Assembly: GCA_900544685.1 (NCBI GenBank)
Contig: UQWA01000040.1
Location: 1 to 20,662 of the forward strand
Reading direction: 5' to 3'
Source of the DNA: an uncultured Lachnospiraceae bacterium
GTDB taxonomy: Bacteria; Bacillota; Clostridia; Lachnospirales; Lachnospiraceae
Length of the DNA: 20,662 nt
In this document: piece after piece, positions 1 to 7,160 of the stretch
Position numbering within the stretch: the first letter of the stretch is position 1
Layout of the letters: every line of letters starts with the position of its first letter
Position numbers and translations under genes: made by a program
Notes under the pieces: model-generated
Database searches by the model: none
The model's input: only the letters and a program-made list of their open reading frames with translations
Told to the model about the DNA's origin: nothing

Positions 1-51
1 CTGTCCGTAACCGGACTGAAAAATCCAGAAATAATAAAAGTAGCTGCATAG
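1..51 (+). CDS. C-terminal tail of an ORF entering from the left (possibly TnpB)
   Basis: An open frame enters at base 1 and ends with TAG at 49-51. It encodes the tail LSVTGLKNPEIIKVAA. Only 16 residues are visible, so no domain can be assigned. The reason to suspect a TnpB-family RNA-guided nuclease is context: the stop codon lies inside a run of compact hairpins (43-152), and tnpB genes of IS200/IS605 elements usually run into their guide-RNA/right-end sequence in this way. The tail itself is not diagnostic, and the frame could be open by chance. Confidence 0.3.
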   Translation: MSVTGLKNPEIIKVAA

Positions 52-152
52 CCGAAAGGTAAGCAGTATTGGTGTCATGGACGCACCCTGAAAAAGGGCG
101 GTATCTCGCCAGATTTCAGATGCTCTGGCAACTTAGTTGCCGAGTAGTTCAC
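43..152 (+). ncRNA. Structured RNA-like segment, possible omega RNA / IS605 right end
   Basis: Several short hairpins follow each other closely. GCTGC (43-47) pairs with GCAGT (63-67) around an inner GCC-GAAA-GGT tetraloop (51-60). GGTG (71-74) can pair with CACC (84-87). CCCT (86-89) can pair with AGGG (95-98), or GGCG (97-100) with CGCC (107-110). GGCAACT (127-133) pairs perfectly with AGTTGCC (135-141). The segment ends with GAGTAGTTCAC (142-152). This arrangement behind a stop codon resembles a TnpB guide scaffold, after which the flanking DNA would supply the guide. The pairings are seen in the sequence; the family assignment is inference. Confidence 0.35.
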
Positions 153-185
153 TGAAGTAATAGTGAAAAAATAGTGAAGTTTTAA

Positions 186-214
186 TGGAAAAAACATTCC
201 CTTTTGGGTATAAT
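186..214 (+). promoter_or_regulatory. Promoter of the Fic gene
   Basis: A perfect -10 box TATAAT lies at 209-214. The hexamer 17 bp upstream, TGGAAA (186-191), matches TTGACA at four of six positions. The promoter lies inside the longest possible reading frame of the Fic gene, which is why the start at 245 is preferred over the ATG at 185. Confidence 0.5.
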
Positions 215-244
215 AAAAGATACCAGAAGGGAGTGTTTTTATTT

Positions 245-1345
245 ATGATAAAGCCTGTATTATCAAATGAAATGCTAAAATATATTACAGAAATAGAGAA
301 AAACAGGTATAAGGTTTCGACGGTGAGGCTTTCTAAGGCTGTGGCAAACAGATTGCGTAAAAATTCTAAAAAAAAGAGTTCTTATGCATCCAATAAAATA
401 GAGGGAAATCCACTTTCTGAAAAACAGGTAGATGAGGTGATAGATAATGATGAAAGAAAGCATTATTTGAAGCCGGAACAGGAAGTACGTAATTATTTCC
501 TTGCATTAAATTATCTGGAAGAAAAGGTCAGAAAGAAACAAAGTCTCACAAGGCAGCTTATTTTGGATGTACAGAAGTTTGTAGAAAAAGGAGCATCAAA
601 AGAAAAGATTGGTCTTAGAGGTCCAATGCCTCCAGGAGTCTTGTTTGCAGTCTATGATTCTCAGACAGGAAATCCAGATTATATTCCTCCCGAATATTGC
701 GATATTCCAGAGTTGCTGGATGAACTTGTGGAATACGTAAATACCACAGATGATCACCCGTTAATTGTTGCGGCAGTGGTGCATTACCAGCTAGTAACGA
801 TCCATCCATTTGAAGATGGAAATGGAAGAACCGCAAGACTGATATCTGGGTATATACTGGATCTAAATGGGTATGGATTTAACGGAATTGGTTCATTGGA
901 AGAGTATTTTGCGTATGATATTGATGAATACTATGCATCATTGCAAATGGATTTGCCAGCGTTATATTATTCAGGAAGAGATAAACCACCGCACCCGGAA
1001 ATCTGGATCAATTACTTTTTGAGAATGGTACAGCTCTATTCAGATAAAGTTTGTGAATTGTCGGAAAAATCAAATGAAGAAGGAATTGTCGGAAGTATAT
1101 CATTTTTAAAAGGAAAAGAAAAAGAACTTCTGATGTTGTTGATAAGAGAACACAAACAGCAATTTACACCTATAGAGATAAGCAGGAAAATAGGTGTAAC
1201 AAATAAGACAGTCATAACACGGCTTTCGACGTTGGTAAAAAATGGGTTTGTGGTTCCAATCATGGCTAATCAGCGTATTCGTTTTTATGAATTAAGCGAA
1301 TTTACACGCCATAATGAGAAGGAAATCTTAAAAGCAATTCAATAA
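245..1345 (+). CDS. Fic/DOC-family protein with C-terminal winged helix (AMPylase-type)
   Basis: Fic proteins transfer AMP (or another nucleotide moiety) from ATP to hydroxyl side chains of target proteins in the cytoplasm. The 366-residue product has the full catalytic motif HPFEDGNGRTAR with His187. It also has a class II inhibitory motif near the N-terminus, S49-xxx-E53-G54, whose Glu normally blocks the ATP site, so the enzyme is probably self-restrained. After the Fic core, roughly residues 290-350 look like a winged-helix DNA-binding domain (TPIEISRKIGVTNKTVITRL). Start: the ATG at 245 follows AGAAGGGAG at a workable distance and lies downstream of a TATAAT box; the ATG at 185 would put that promoter inside the gene. 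No antitoxin-like small ORF is adjacent. The gene is more AT-rich than the genes that follow, which may reflect transfer. Confidence 0.85.
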   Translation: MIKPVLSNEMLKYITEIEKNRYKVSTVRLSKAVANRLRKNSKKKSSYASNKIEGNPLSEKQVDEVIDNDERKHYLKPEQEVRNYFLALNYLEEKVRKKQSLTRQLILDVQKFVEKGASKEKIGLRGPMPPGVLFAVYDSQTGNPDYIPPEYCDIPELLDELVEYVNTTDDHPLIVAAVVHYQLVTIHPFEDGNGRTARLISGYILDLNGYGFNGIGSLEEYFAYDIDEYYASLQMDLPALYYSGRDKPPHPEIWINYFLRMVQLYSDKVCELSEKSNEEGIVGSISFLKGKEKELLMLLIREHKQQFTPIEISRKIGVTNKTVITRLSTLVKNGFVVPIMANQRIRFYELSEFTRHNEKEILKAIQ

Positions 1346-1376
1346 ATCACACGCAGAAAGAATAAGGTGAATAACA

Positions 1377-2534
1377 ATGAGAGCGACAATGAAGTATCGT
1401 ATATTAGGAAAAACAGGACTGATGGTAAGTGAAATTGGTTTCGGAGGTGAATGGCTGGAACGTCATCCAGAAGAGGAAGGCGTAGAACTGATTCACTATG
1501 CATCCTCAAAAGGAATCAACATTGTGGATTGCTGGATGCCGGATCCGAAATCCAGAGATATTATTGGAAAAGGGATCAAAGATAACCGCAGTCAGTGGTT
1601 TATTCAAGGACATATTGGTTCTACATGGAAGGATGGACAGTATTACCGGACAAGAGAGATGGAGTATGTACGTCCGGCATTCGAAGATCTGTTAAAAAGA
1701 ATGCAGACAGATTACATAGATCTTGGCATGATTCATTATGTGGATTCAGAAGAAGAATGGGAACAGATTCAGCATTCTGAGTATTTGGACTATGTGATGG
1801 AATTAAAAGAAAAAGGCATCATTCATCACATCGGTATGAGCTCTCATAATCCAAAGGTGGCAAAAAAGGCGGCAGAATCCGGCTACGTAGAGATGATTCT
1901 ATTCAGTATCAATCCGGCATTTGATATGCTTCCGGCCAGTGACAATATTGATACCATGTTTGCAGATGAGTTTGACAGCGGACTGAAGGGAATCGATGCG
2001 GATCGTGCGTTACTATACCGCACCTGTGAAGAAAATCAGGTGGGAATTACCGTGATGAAGGGATTTGCCGGAGGAAGATTATTTGATGAAAAGAGATCCC
2101 CATTTGGAGTTAGCCTGACTCCGGTACAATGTATTCATTATGCATTGACTACCCCTGCAGTCTGTTCCATTATGTGCGGATATGACACGAAAGAGCAGGT
2201 AGATGCGGCAGTGGCCTATGAGAGAGCATCAGAAGCAGAGAAAGATTATGCATCTGTACTGACCAGTGCACCGCTTCATTCCTGCAGAGGTGAGTGTACC
2301 TACTGTGGACACTGCAAGCCGTGTGTGGAAAATCTGGATATAGCCATGATTAATAAATTCTATGATCTGGCAACCATGCAGCCGGAAGTGCCGGCAACGC
2401 TTCAGGCACATTATGAAGCACTGGAACATAAAGCATCTGAATGTATCGGATGCAGATCCTGTGAAACACGTTGTCCGTTTGGTGTGCCGATTGCAGAACG
2501 AATGGAGAAGACGGCAAAATTATTTGGATGCTGA
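1377..2534 (+). CDS. Aldo/keto reductase-like protein with two C-terminal 4Fe-4S clusters
   Basis: Residues 6-295 form an aldo/keto reductase-type TIM barrel (MKYRILGKTGLMVSEIGFGG, then GINIVD and DYIDLGMIH). The C-terminal part carries two ferredoxin-like cysteine sets: C303/C307/C310/C313/C316, and C356-xx-C359-xx-C362-xxx-C366-P. The length of 385 suits the Fe-S-containing AKR subgroup of anaerobes, whose substrates are mostly unknown. Of the usual Asp-Tyr-Lys-His tetrad, Asp51 and His120 are present, but the Tyr position seems to be Asp56 and the Lys position His79, so classical NADPH carbonyl reduction is doubtful. AAGGTGA (1364-1370) sits 6-7 bases before the ATG at 1377; a second in-frame ATG at 1389 (KYRILGKTG) is possible but further from the ribosome site. 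The nitroreductase starts 13 bases downstream, so the two are probably one operon. Confidence 0.85.
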   Translation: MRATMKYRILGKTGLMVSEIGFGGEWLERHPEEEGVELIHYASSKGINIVDCWMPDPKSRDIIGKGIKDNRSQWFIQGHIGSTWKDGQYYRTREMEYVRPAFEDLLKRMQTDYIDLGMIHYVDSEEEWEQIQHSEYLDYVMELKEKGIIHHIGMSSHNPKVAKKAAESGYVEMILFSINPAFDMLPASDNIDTMFADEFDSGLKGIDADRALLYRTCEENQVGITVMKGFAGGRLFDEKRSPFGVSLTPVQCIHYALTTPAVCSIMCGYDTKEQVDAAVAYERASEAEKDYASVLTSAPLHSCRGECTYCGHCKPCVENLDIAMINKFYDLATMQPEVPATLQAHYEALEHKASECIGCRSCETRCPFGVPIAERMEKTAKLFGC

Positions 2535-2547
2535 TAGGGGAGATAAT

Positions 2548-3282
2548 ATGAATTCAATTATGGAAAGTTTATATCACAGAAAATCCGTGAGAGTCTATGA
2601 GGATAGACCTGTGTCTGATGAACTTAAAAATGAGATTTTAGATGCAGCCATGCAGGCTCCGTCAGCAGGATGTCAGCAATTGTATACAATTTTAGATATT
2701 ACGGATCAGAATCTGAAAGATGCACTGGCAGAGACTTGCGATCATCAGCCATTTATCGCAAAGGCATCGATGGTACTGGTATTTTGTGCAGATTGCAAGA
2801 AATGGTATGATACTTATCTGGAAGCAGACTGCGAGCCAAGATTGCCGGGAGCAGGAGATCTGATGCTGGCGGTGACGGATGCGGTGATTGCGGCGCAGAA
2901 TGCAGTGGTAGCGGCAGAAAGTCTGGGAATTGGCTCCTGCTATATTGGAGATATTATGGAGAACTGCGAAGAGCAGCGCAGGCTTCTGAATTTGCCGGAA
3001 TATGTATTTCCTGCCGCCATGCTGGTATTCGGGTGGCCAACACAGCAGCAGATGGATCGACAAAAACCACAACGCTGCGAGCGAAAACATATCGTACATG
3101 AAAACACTTATCGAAGTATGAATGGAGAAGAACTGCGGGAAATGTTTGCGCATCAGTGCAAAAACCGGTCATTTGAAGAATGGTGTCAGGCGTTTTGTCA
3201 GAAAAAGTATAATTCTGATTTTTCCAGAGAGATGACCAGATCAGTGGAGAAATACCTGAAGCAGTTTCAAAAAACAGAATAG
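2548..3282 (+). CDS. Nitroreductase family protein (FMN-dependent)
   Basis: This 244-residue protein has the nitroreductase fold signatures: N-terminal MESLYHRKSVRVYEDRPV, the FMN-site region QAPSAGCQQLY, the helix NAVVAAESLGIGSCYIGDI and the late strand PAAMLVFGWP. The family uses FMN and NAD(P)H to reduce nitro groups, quinones or other electron acceptors in the cytoplasm; the true substrate is not visible here. A tail of about 35 residues (FEEWCQAFCQKKYNSDF) follows the core. Start: the ATG at 2548 has TAGGGGAGA just upstream. The same frame is open back to 2362, but that extension lies inside the upstream reductase gene and its translation looks unlike a protein. It is probably cotranscribed with the Fe-S reductase-like gene, which could deliver electrons to it or share its substrate (inference). 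Transcription ends at the hairpin at 3309-3346. Confidence 0.88.
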   Translation: MNSIMESLYHRKSVRVYEDRPVSDELKNEILDAAMQAPSAGCQQLYTILDITDQNLKDALAETCDHQPFIAKASMVLVFCADCKKWYDTYLEADCEPRLPGAGDLMLAVTDAVIAAQNAVVAAESLGIGSCYIGDIMENCEEQRRLLNLPEYVFPAAMLVFGWPTQQQMDRQKPQRCERKHIVHENTYRSMNGEELREMFAHQCKNRSFEEWCQAFCQKKYNSDFSREMTRSVEKYLKQFQKTE

Positions 3283-3308
3283 AGTATATCAGATGTGAAA
3301 TGAAAGAG

Positions 3309-3346
3309 ACCGGGCAGTATGTAAAAGGATGTACAGCCCGGTTCTT
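3309..3346. terminator. Bidirectional terminator between convergent genes
   Basis: ACCGGGC (3309-3315) pairs perfectly with GCCCGGT (3336-3342) across a 20-base loop. TCTTTTAT follows on the + strand. On the - strand the same stem is followed by CTCTTTC, a weaker U tract. It lies between the end of the nitroreductase gene and the end of the convergent gntR gene. Confidence 0.7.
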
Positions 3347-4093
3347 TTATATATAGAGATCAATTTTAAACAGATCACATGGAATATAATGTTTATTGGT
3401 CATGAGCAGCTGATGATTCTGGTCATAGATATTCTCAAAAACCAGCAGGAAAGAATCATGGCTGGAGAGTTTATAGTTTTTCGCGGTAAAATTCCCGGAA
3501 GTGGAATAGGTACAGCTGCGGTAAAAATGATGGCTTTCATCATAGCTGGTATGTTCTAGGAATTCCAGAAGCTGCTGCTGATCATTTAAATCGATCTGAA
3601 GCCGGGCAATGACTTCGATGGGAATGAAGCTTAAGGAATAGGTGATGGTTTGCTGCGCATGCTGATACCAGCGGTCTGCGACAACGACAGCAGCGGTATA
3701 TTGTCCAAGGGTATCCAGCATGGACTCAGATGGCACTTCAATCCGGGAGTCCAGTTCCACATGATCCAGAGATTCGGTACAGTAGGCGTACATGGGATGA
3801 AGAGGCGCCGTTTTACCGGAAACAGTTCCTACGGATGCAGGAAGTGAGGTACGGGCAGACCGTACAAAGTTCCCTACACCTGGCACATTTTTTATCAGTC
3901 CGTCTTCAATTAGAAGCAGCAGTGCCTTACGCAGGGTCATGCGGCTGACATTCATGGAAGCGGCCAGAGTCGTCTCAGGAGGAAGCTGTGCTTCCGGTGG
4001 ATAGGTACCGTTTTTGATCTGTTCATAGAGCTGGTCATATACTTTTACATGTTTTAATTTCTTAAGTTTAGACTTGTCTGTTTTTTCTGACAT
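3347..4093 (-). CDS. GntR-family regulator with UTRA domain, probable regulator of udp-deoB-deoC
   Basis: The 248-residue protein has an N-terminal GntR winged helix-turn-helix (about residues 15-85: VYDQLYEQIKNGTYPPEAQL, then LAASMNVSRMTLRKALLLLI and GVGNFVRS) and a C-terminal UTRA-type ligand domain (about 105-245), the HutC subfamily layout. Such proteins are cytoplasmic repressors that leave DNA on binding a sugar phosphate or related metabolite. It is transcribed away from the nucleoside operon. The shared 220-bp gap holds inverted repeats TATAC-N2-GTATA over the operon promoter, the likely operators. The effector may be a (deoxy)ribose phosphate produced by the pathway (inference). An AAGAGGA ribosome site lies six bases before the start codon, and a good promoter lies upstream. 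Confidence 0.88.
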   Translation of the reverse strand: MSEKTDKSKLKKLKHVKVYDQLYEQIKNGTYPPEAQLPPETTLAASMNVSRMTLRKALLLLIEDGLIKNVPGVGNFVRSARTSLPASVGTVSGKTAPLHPMYAYCTESLDHVELDSRIEVPSESMLDTLGQYTAAVVVADRWYQHAQQTITYSLSFIPIEVIARLQIDLNDQQQLLEFLEHTSYDESHHFYRSCTYSTSGNFTAKNYKLSSHDSFLLVFENIYDQNHQLLMTNKHYIPCDLFKIDLYI

Positions 4094-4124
4094 ATAAAAT
4101 CCTCTTGTATATCATTCTTATCTT

Positions 4125-4153
4125 ATCATAAAAGGTAAAACAACAAATGTCAA
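4125..4153 (-). promoter_or_regulatory. Promoter of the gntR-type gene
   Basis: Read on the - strand, TTGACA (4153-4148, perfect) is followed after 17 bp by TATGAT (4130-4125, five of six). Transcription would start near 4118, about 25 bases before the start codon. A half-site GTATA (4107-4111) lies in this leader and could allow weak autoregulation. Confidence 0.65.
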
Positions 4154-4222
4154 TCCCAGAAACACTTGTATAATTTGCACAAAACAAGCATATATTTTTT
4201 GTATGGTATTAGGAATTGAAGA

Positions 4223-4293
4223 TATACAGGTATAGATATAAAATGGACAGTATAATGAATAAAATTATACAGGTATAAAAATATACAGAGATA
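4223..4293. promoter_or_regulatory. Operator cluster (TATAC-N2-GTATA) over the udp-deoB-deoC promoter
   Basis: TATACAGGTATA occurs exactly at 4223-4234 and again at 4266-4277. Each is an inverted repeat of TATAC around two central bases. A third copy, TATACAGAGATA (4282-4293), matches at ten of twelve positions. The first two are 43 bp apart, about four helical turns, so proteins bound there would lie on the same DNA face. A TATAAT -10 box (4251-4256) lies between them, so operator 1 covers the -35 zone and operator 2 the start site. This is a repressor layout. The adjacent GntR protein is the obvious binder (inference). Confidence 0.6.
4251..4256 (+). promoter_or_regulatory. -10 box of the nucleoside operon promoter
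   Basis: TATAAT lies between the two exact operators, about 60 bases before the udp start codon. No good -35 hexamer is found at 16-18 bp, so the promoter may be weak or helped by another factor. Alternative weak -10 candidates are TATAAA (4237-4242) and TATACA (4223-4228). Confidence 0.45.
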
Positions 4294-4313
4294 AAGAAAG
4301 TGAGGAAGAAGTT

Positions 4314-5096
4314 ATGCAGAACTATTCAGGAGAAGTTGGTTTACAGTATCATTTACAGATCAGACCTGGTGATGTGGGACGTTATGTGATTCTTCCGGGA
4401 GATCCAAAGAGATGTGAAAAGATTGCAAAGCATTTTGAGGATGCGAAGCTGATTGCAGACAGCAGAGAATTTGTGACCTATACCGGTTATTTGGATGGTG
4501 AAAAAGTCAGTGTGACTTCTACTGGTATCGGCGGACCTTCTGCATCCATTGCCATGGAAGAACTGGTACTTTGCGGTGCGGATACATTTATTCGTGTAGG
4601 TACTTGTGGGGGCATTGAACTGGATGTAAAGGGCGGTGACATTGTCGTAGCAACCGGCGCAGTGAGAATGGAAGGCACCAGCAGGGAATATGCACCGATT
4701 GAATATCCGGCAGTGGCAGATCTGGATGTAGCCAATGCGCTGGTAGCAGCCTGCAAAGAGCTGGGTTATCCCTATCACACGGGTGTAGTACAGTGTAAGG
4801 ATGCTTTTTATGGACAGCATGAGCCGGAGAGAATGCCGGTCAGCTATGAACTGCTCAATAAATGGGAAGCATGGAAACGCATGGGATGCAAGGCATCTGA
4901 GATGGAATCCGCAGCGCTGTTTATTGTAGCGCAGCATTTGAGAGTACGTTGTGGCTCCAACTTCCTGGTAGTGGGAAATCAGGAAAGAAATGCACTTGGC
5001 ATGGAAAATCCAATCGTACATGATACGGAAGCAGCTATCACAGTGGGTGTGGAAGCAATCCGTAAACTGATCAAAGCAGACCGCGAAAAGAAATAG
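4314..5096 (+). CDS. udp: Uridine phosphorylase
   Basis: It splits uridine (and often deoxyuridine or thymidine) with phosphate into the base and (deoxy)ribose 1-phosphate, in the cytoplasm. The 260-residue protein shows NP-I family motifs: the phosphate loop ILPGDPKR (26-33), STGIGGPSASIAMEEL (69-84), RVGTCGGI (94-101) and the ribose-binding EMES at 196-199, the same spacing as in E. coli Udp. The insert KDAFYGQHEPERMP (162-175) corresponds to the uracil-recognition region of uridine phosphorylases and argues against a purine enzyme. GAGGA (4302-4306) precedes the ATG by seven bases. It is first in the udp-deoB-deoC operon behind the operators. A broader pyrimidine nucleoside specificity cannot be excluded. 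Confidence 0.9.
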   Translation: MQNYSGEVGLQYHLQIRPGDVGRYVILPGDPKRCEKIAKHFEDAKLIADSREFVTYTGYLDGEKVSVTSTGIGGPSASIAMEELVLCGADTFIRVGTCGGIELDVKGGDIVVATGAVRMEGTSREYAPIEYPAVADLDVANALVAACKELGYPYHTGVVQCKDAFYGQHEPERMPVSYELLNKWEAWKRMGCKASEMESAALFIVAQHLRVRCGSNFLVVGNQERNALGMENPIVHDTEAAITVGVEAIRKLIKADREKK

Positions 5097-5157
5097 GAAA
5101 GTTCTGAGATTTGTGGTAAAATGGACAGGGAAAACTGATCAGAAGGATGGTGAAAAG

Positions 5158-6351
5158 ATGAAGAAGTATAACCGGATTTTTACAATTGTCATTGATTCTC
5201 TTGGTGTGGGAGCCATGCCGGATGCTGCGCAGTATGGAGATGCCGGATGTGACACACTGGGACATATTGCAGAACGTACAGAGAATTTTCAGATTCCGAA
5301 TCTGCAGAAGCTGGGAATGGCGAATCTTCATACCCTTCAGGGCGTGGCACCTGCAGAAAAGCCTCTTGCCTGCCATGGCAAGCTGAGAGAAGCCAGTAAA
5401 GGAAAGGATACTATGACCGGTCACTGGGAAATGATGGGACTTCAGATTACTACACCGTTTCAGACATTTACCGAACATGGTTTCCCACCGGAACTGATCG
5501 CAGAACTGGAAAAACGTACCGGACACAAAGTGATCGGTAATAAAAGCGCCAGTGGAACTGCCATTCTGGATGAACTGGCAGAAGAAGAGATTGCTACCGG
5601 TCATATGATCGTGTATACATCAGCGGATTCTGTCTTACAGATCTGTGGAAATGAAGAGACCTTCGGACTTGACGAGTTATATCGCTGCTGTGAGATTGCC
5701 AGAGAACTGACTATGAAAGATGAATGGAAAGTAGGCCGTGTCATTGCAAGGCCATACGTGGGCAGGAAAAAGGGTGAGTTCAAACGTACCAGCAACCGTC
5801 ATGATTATGCTTTGAAACCATTTGGCAGAACAGCACTGAATGTATTAAAGGATGCAGGGCTGGATGTGATCTCGGTTGGAAAAATCTATGATATTTTTGA
5901 TGGAGAAGGACTGACGGAGTCGAATAAGTCTAAGAGTTCTGTTCATGGGATGGAGCAGACTATCGAGATTGCAAAGCGAGACTTTCATGGTCTGTGTTTC
6001 GTGAATCTGGTAGATTTTGATGCACTCTGGGGACACCGCAGAAATGTAAAGGGATACGCAGAAGAACTGGAACGGTTTGATGCGAAACTTGGTGAATTCC
6101 TGAAAGAGTTAAAAGAAGATGATTTACTGATCATTACTGCAGACCATGGAAATGATCCAACCCATACCGGAACAGATCATACCAGAGAAAAGGTACCATT
6201 TCTGGCATACTCTCCATCCATGAAGGAAGGCGTGCATCTGAAAGAGGCGGATACTTTTGCAGTGATCGGTGCAACAATCACGGATAACTTCGGCCTGAAA
6301 ATGCCAGAAGGAACCATTGGAACCTCTATATTAGATAAAATTGCAAAATAG
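5158..6351 (+). CDS. deoB: Phosphopentomutase
   Basis: DeoB converts (deoxy)ribose 1-phosphate to the 5-phosphate, linking the uridine phosphorylase product to the aldolase. The 397-residue protein belongs to the alkaline phosphatase superfamily. Mn-binding residues are visible: Asp13 in IVIDSLGVGAMPDA, then VDFDALWGHRRN and TADHGNDPTHTGTDHT. The phospho-acceptor Thr lies in KGKDTMTGHWEM. The length is normal for the family (about 390-400). The frame is open back to 5113, but starting at 5158 gives the usual N-terminus (MKKYNRIFTIVID) with Asp13 at its known position, and AAGGATGGTG lies just upstream. It begins 61 bases after udp and ends 12 bases before deoC, consistent with one transcript. 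Confidence 0.95.
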   Translation: MKKYNRIFTIVIDSLGVGAMPDAAQYGDAGCDTLGHIAERTENFQIPNLQKLGMANLHTLQGVAPAEKPLACHGKLREASKGKDTMTGHWEMMGLQITTPFQTFTEHGFPPELIAELEKRTGHKVIGNKSASGTAILDELAEEEIATGHMIVYTSADSVLQICGNEETFGLDELYRCCEIARELTMKDEWKVGRVIARPYVGRKKGEFKRTSNRHDYALKPFGRTALNVLKDAGLDVISVGKIYDIFDGEGLTESNKSKSSVHGMEQTIEIAKRDFHGLCFVNLVDFDALWGHRRNVKGYAEELERFDAKLGEFLKELKEDDLLIITADHGNDPTHTGTDHTREKVPFLAYSPSMKEGVHLKEADTFAVIGATITDNFGLKMPEGTIGTSILDKIAK

Positions 6352-6363
6352 AAAGGGAAAAAC

Positions 6364-7032
6364 ATGAACACAAGTGATGTATTAAAAATTGTAGACCATA
6401 CGCTGCTGGCTCAGACAGCAACCTGGGCACAGATCAGAGAGATCCTGGATGATGCCATGAAATATCATACTGCATCTGCATGTATTCCGGCAGCATACGT
6501 AAAGCAGGCCGCAGAATATGTACAGGGCAGATTGCCGATCTGTACGGTTATCGGATTCCCGAATGGCTACAGTACTACAGAGACGAAGGTATTTGAAGCA
6601 AAAAATGCCATTGAAAATGGCGCCAGTGAAATCGACATGGTGATCAATATCGGGTTTTTGAAAGACGGAAGATATGAGGAAGTGGAAAAAGAGATCCGCA
6701 AAATTCACGAGGCATGTGACGGAAAGATTCTGAAAGTCATCATTGAGACCTGTCTTCTGACAGAGGATGAGAAGATCAAGATGTGTGAACTGGTGACCAA
6801 AGCAGGTGCAGAATTTATCAAGACCTCCACAGGATTCTCCACAGCCGGAGCTACGTTTGCAGATGTGAAGCTGATGAAAGAACATGTGGGAGAAGGCGTA
6901 AAGGTAAAAGCGGCAGGAGGAATTTCTTCTTTTGATGATGCAGAAGAATTTATGCGCCTTGGCGCAGACCGCCTAGGAACCAGCCGCCTGGTTAAGATTA
7001 TGAAACAGACAGACAATGGTGCAGGATATTAA
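6364..7032 (+). CDS. deoC: Deoxyribose-phosphate aldolase
   Basis: DeoC cleaves 2-deoxyribose 5-phosphate to acetaldehyde and glyceraldehyde 3-phosphate, completing deoxynucleoside breakdown. The 222-residue TIM-barrel protein has the Schiff-base lysine K153 in FIKTSTGF, the proton-relay Asp91 in SEIDMVINIG and the second lysine K182 in VKAAGGI. The N-terminus IVDHTLL and the segment VIGFPNGYSTTETKVFE are also typical. It starts 12 bases after deoB with GAAAGGGA as ribosome site, and it is the last gene before the terminator at 7055. With udp and deoB it forms a complete route from deoxyuridine or thymidine to glycolysis. Confidence 0.95.
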   Translation: MNTSDVLKIVDHTLLAQTATWAQIREILDDAMKYHTASACIPAAYVKQAAEYVQGRLPICTVIGFPNGYSTTETKVFEAKNAIENGASEIDMVINIGFLKDGRYEEVEKEIRKIHEACDGKILKVIIETCLLTEDEKIKMCELVTKAGAEFIKTSTGFSTAGATFADVKLMKEHVGEGVKVKAAGGISSFDDAEEFMRLGADRLGTSRLVKIMKQTDNGAGY

Positions 7033-7054
7033 TAAATAAGAGAGATAAACATAA

Positions 7055-7091
7055 AGGGACGCTATAGATTCAGATATAGTGTCTCTTTTTT
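7055..7091 (+). terminator. Terminator of udp-deoB-deoC
   Basis: AGGGACGCTATA (7055-7066) pairs with TATAGTGTCTCT (7075-7086), 12 pairs including two G-U, across an 8-base loop. A T run to 7091 follows. It separates the nucleoside operon from the sleC-like gene. Confidence 0.85.
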
Positions 7092-7107
7092 AATATTGTT
7101 GAAAGGA

Positions 7108-7135
7108 ACTTTTTCCGACAAGCCAGCATAGCATA
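7108..7135 (+). promoter_or_regulatory. Candidate sigma-K-type (mother cell) promoter of the sleC-like gene
   Basis: CATAGCATA (7127-7135) fits the sigma-K -10 consensus CATANNNTA, and an AC dinucleotide (7108-7109) lies 17 bp upstream, the expected -35 element. The start would fall near 7142, with GAGG (7152-7155) and the ATG at 7161 following directly. The consensus carries little information, so chance is possible. The position and the nature of the gene make it plausible. Confidence 0.35.
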
Positions 7136-7160
7136 CCAGGAGAAGGTATATGAGGTTGCT

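Noticed and set aside
2362..2547. Upstream extension of the nitroreductase frame
   Set aside because: Overlaps the Fe-S reductase-like gene, translation is Arg/His/Cys-rich and non-protein-like, and a good ribosome site precedes the ATG at 2548.
5113..5157. Earlier start for deoB
   Set aside because: Adds 15 residues not typical of DeoB; the ATG at 5158 places the metal-binding Asp at residue 13 and has a ribosome site.
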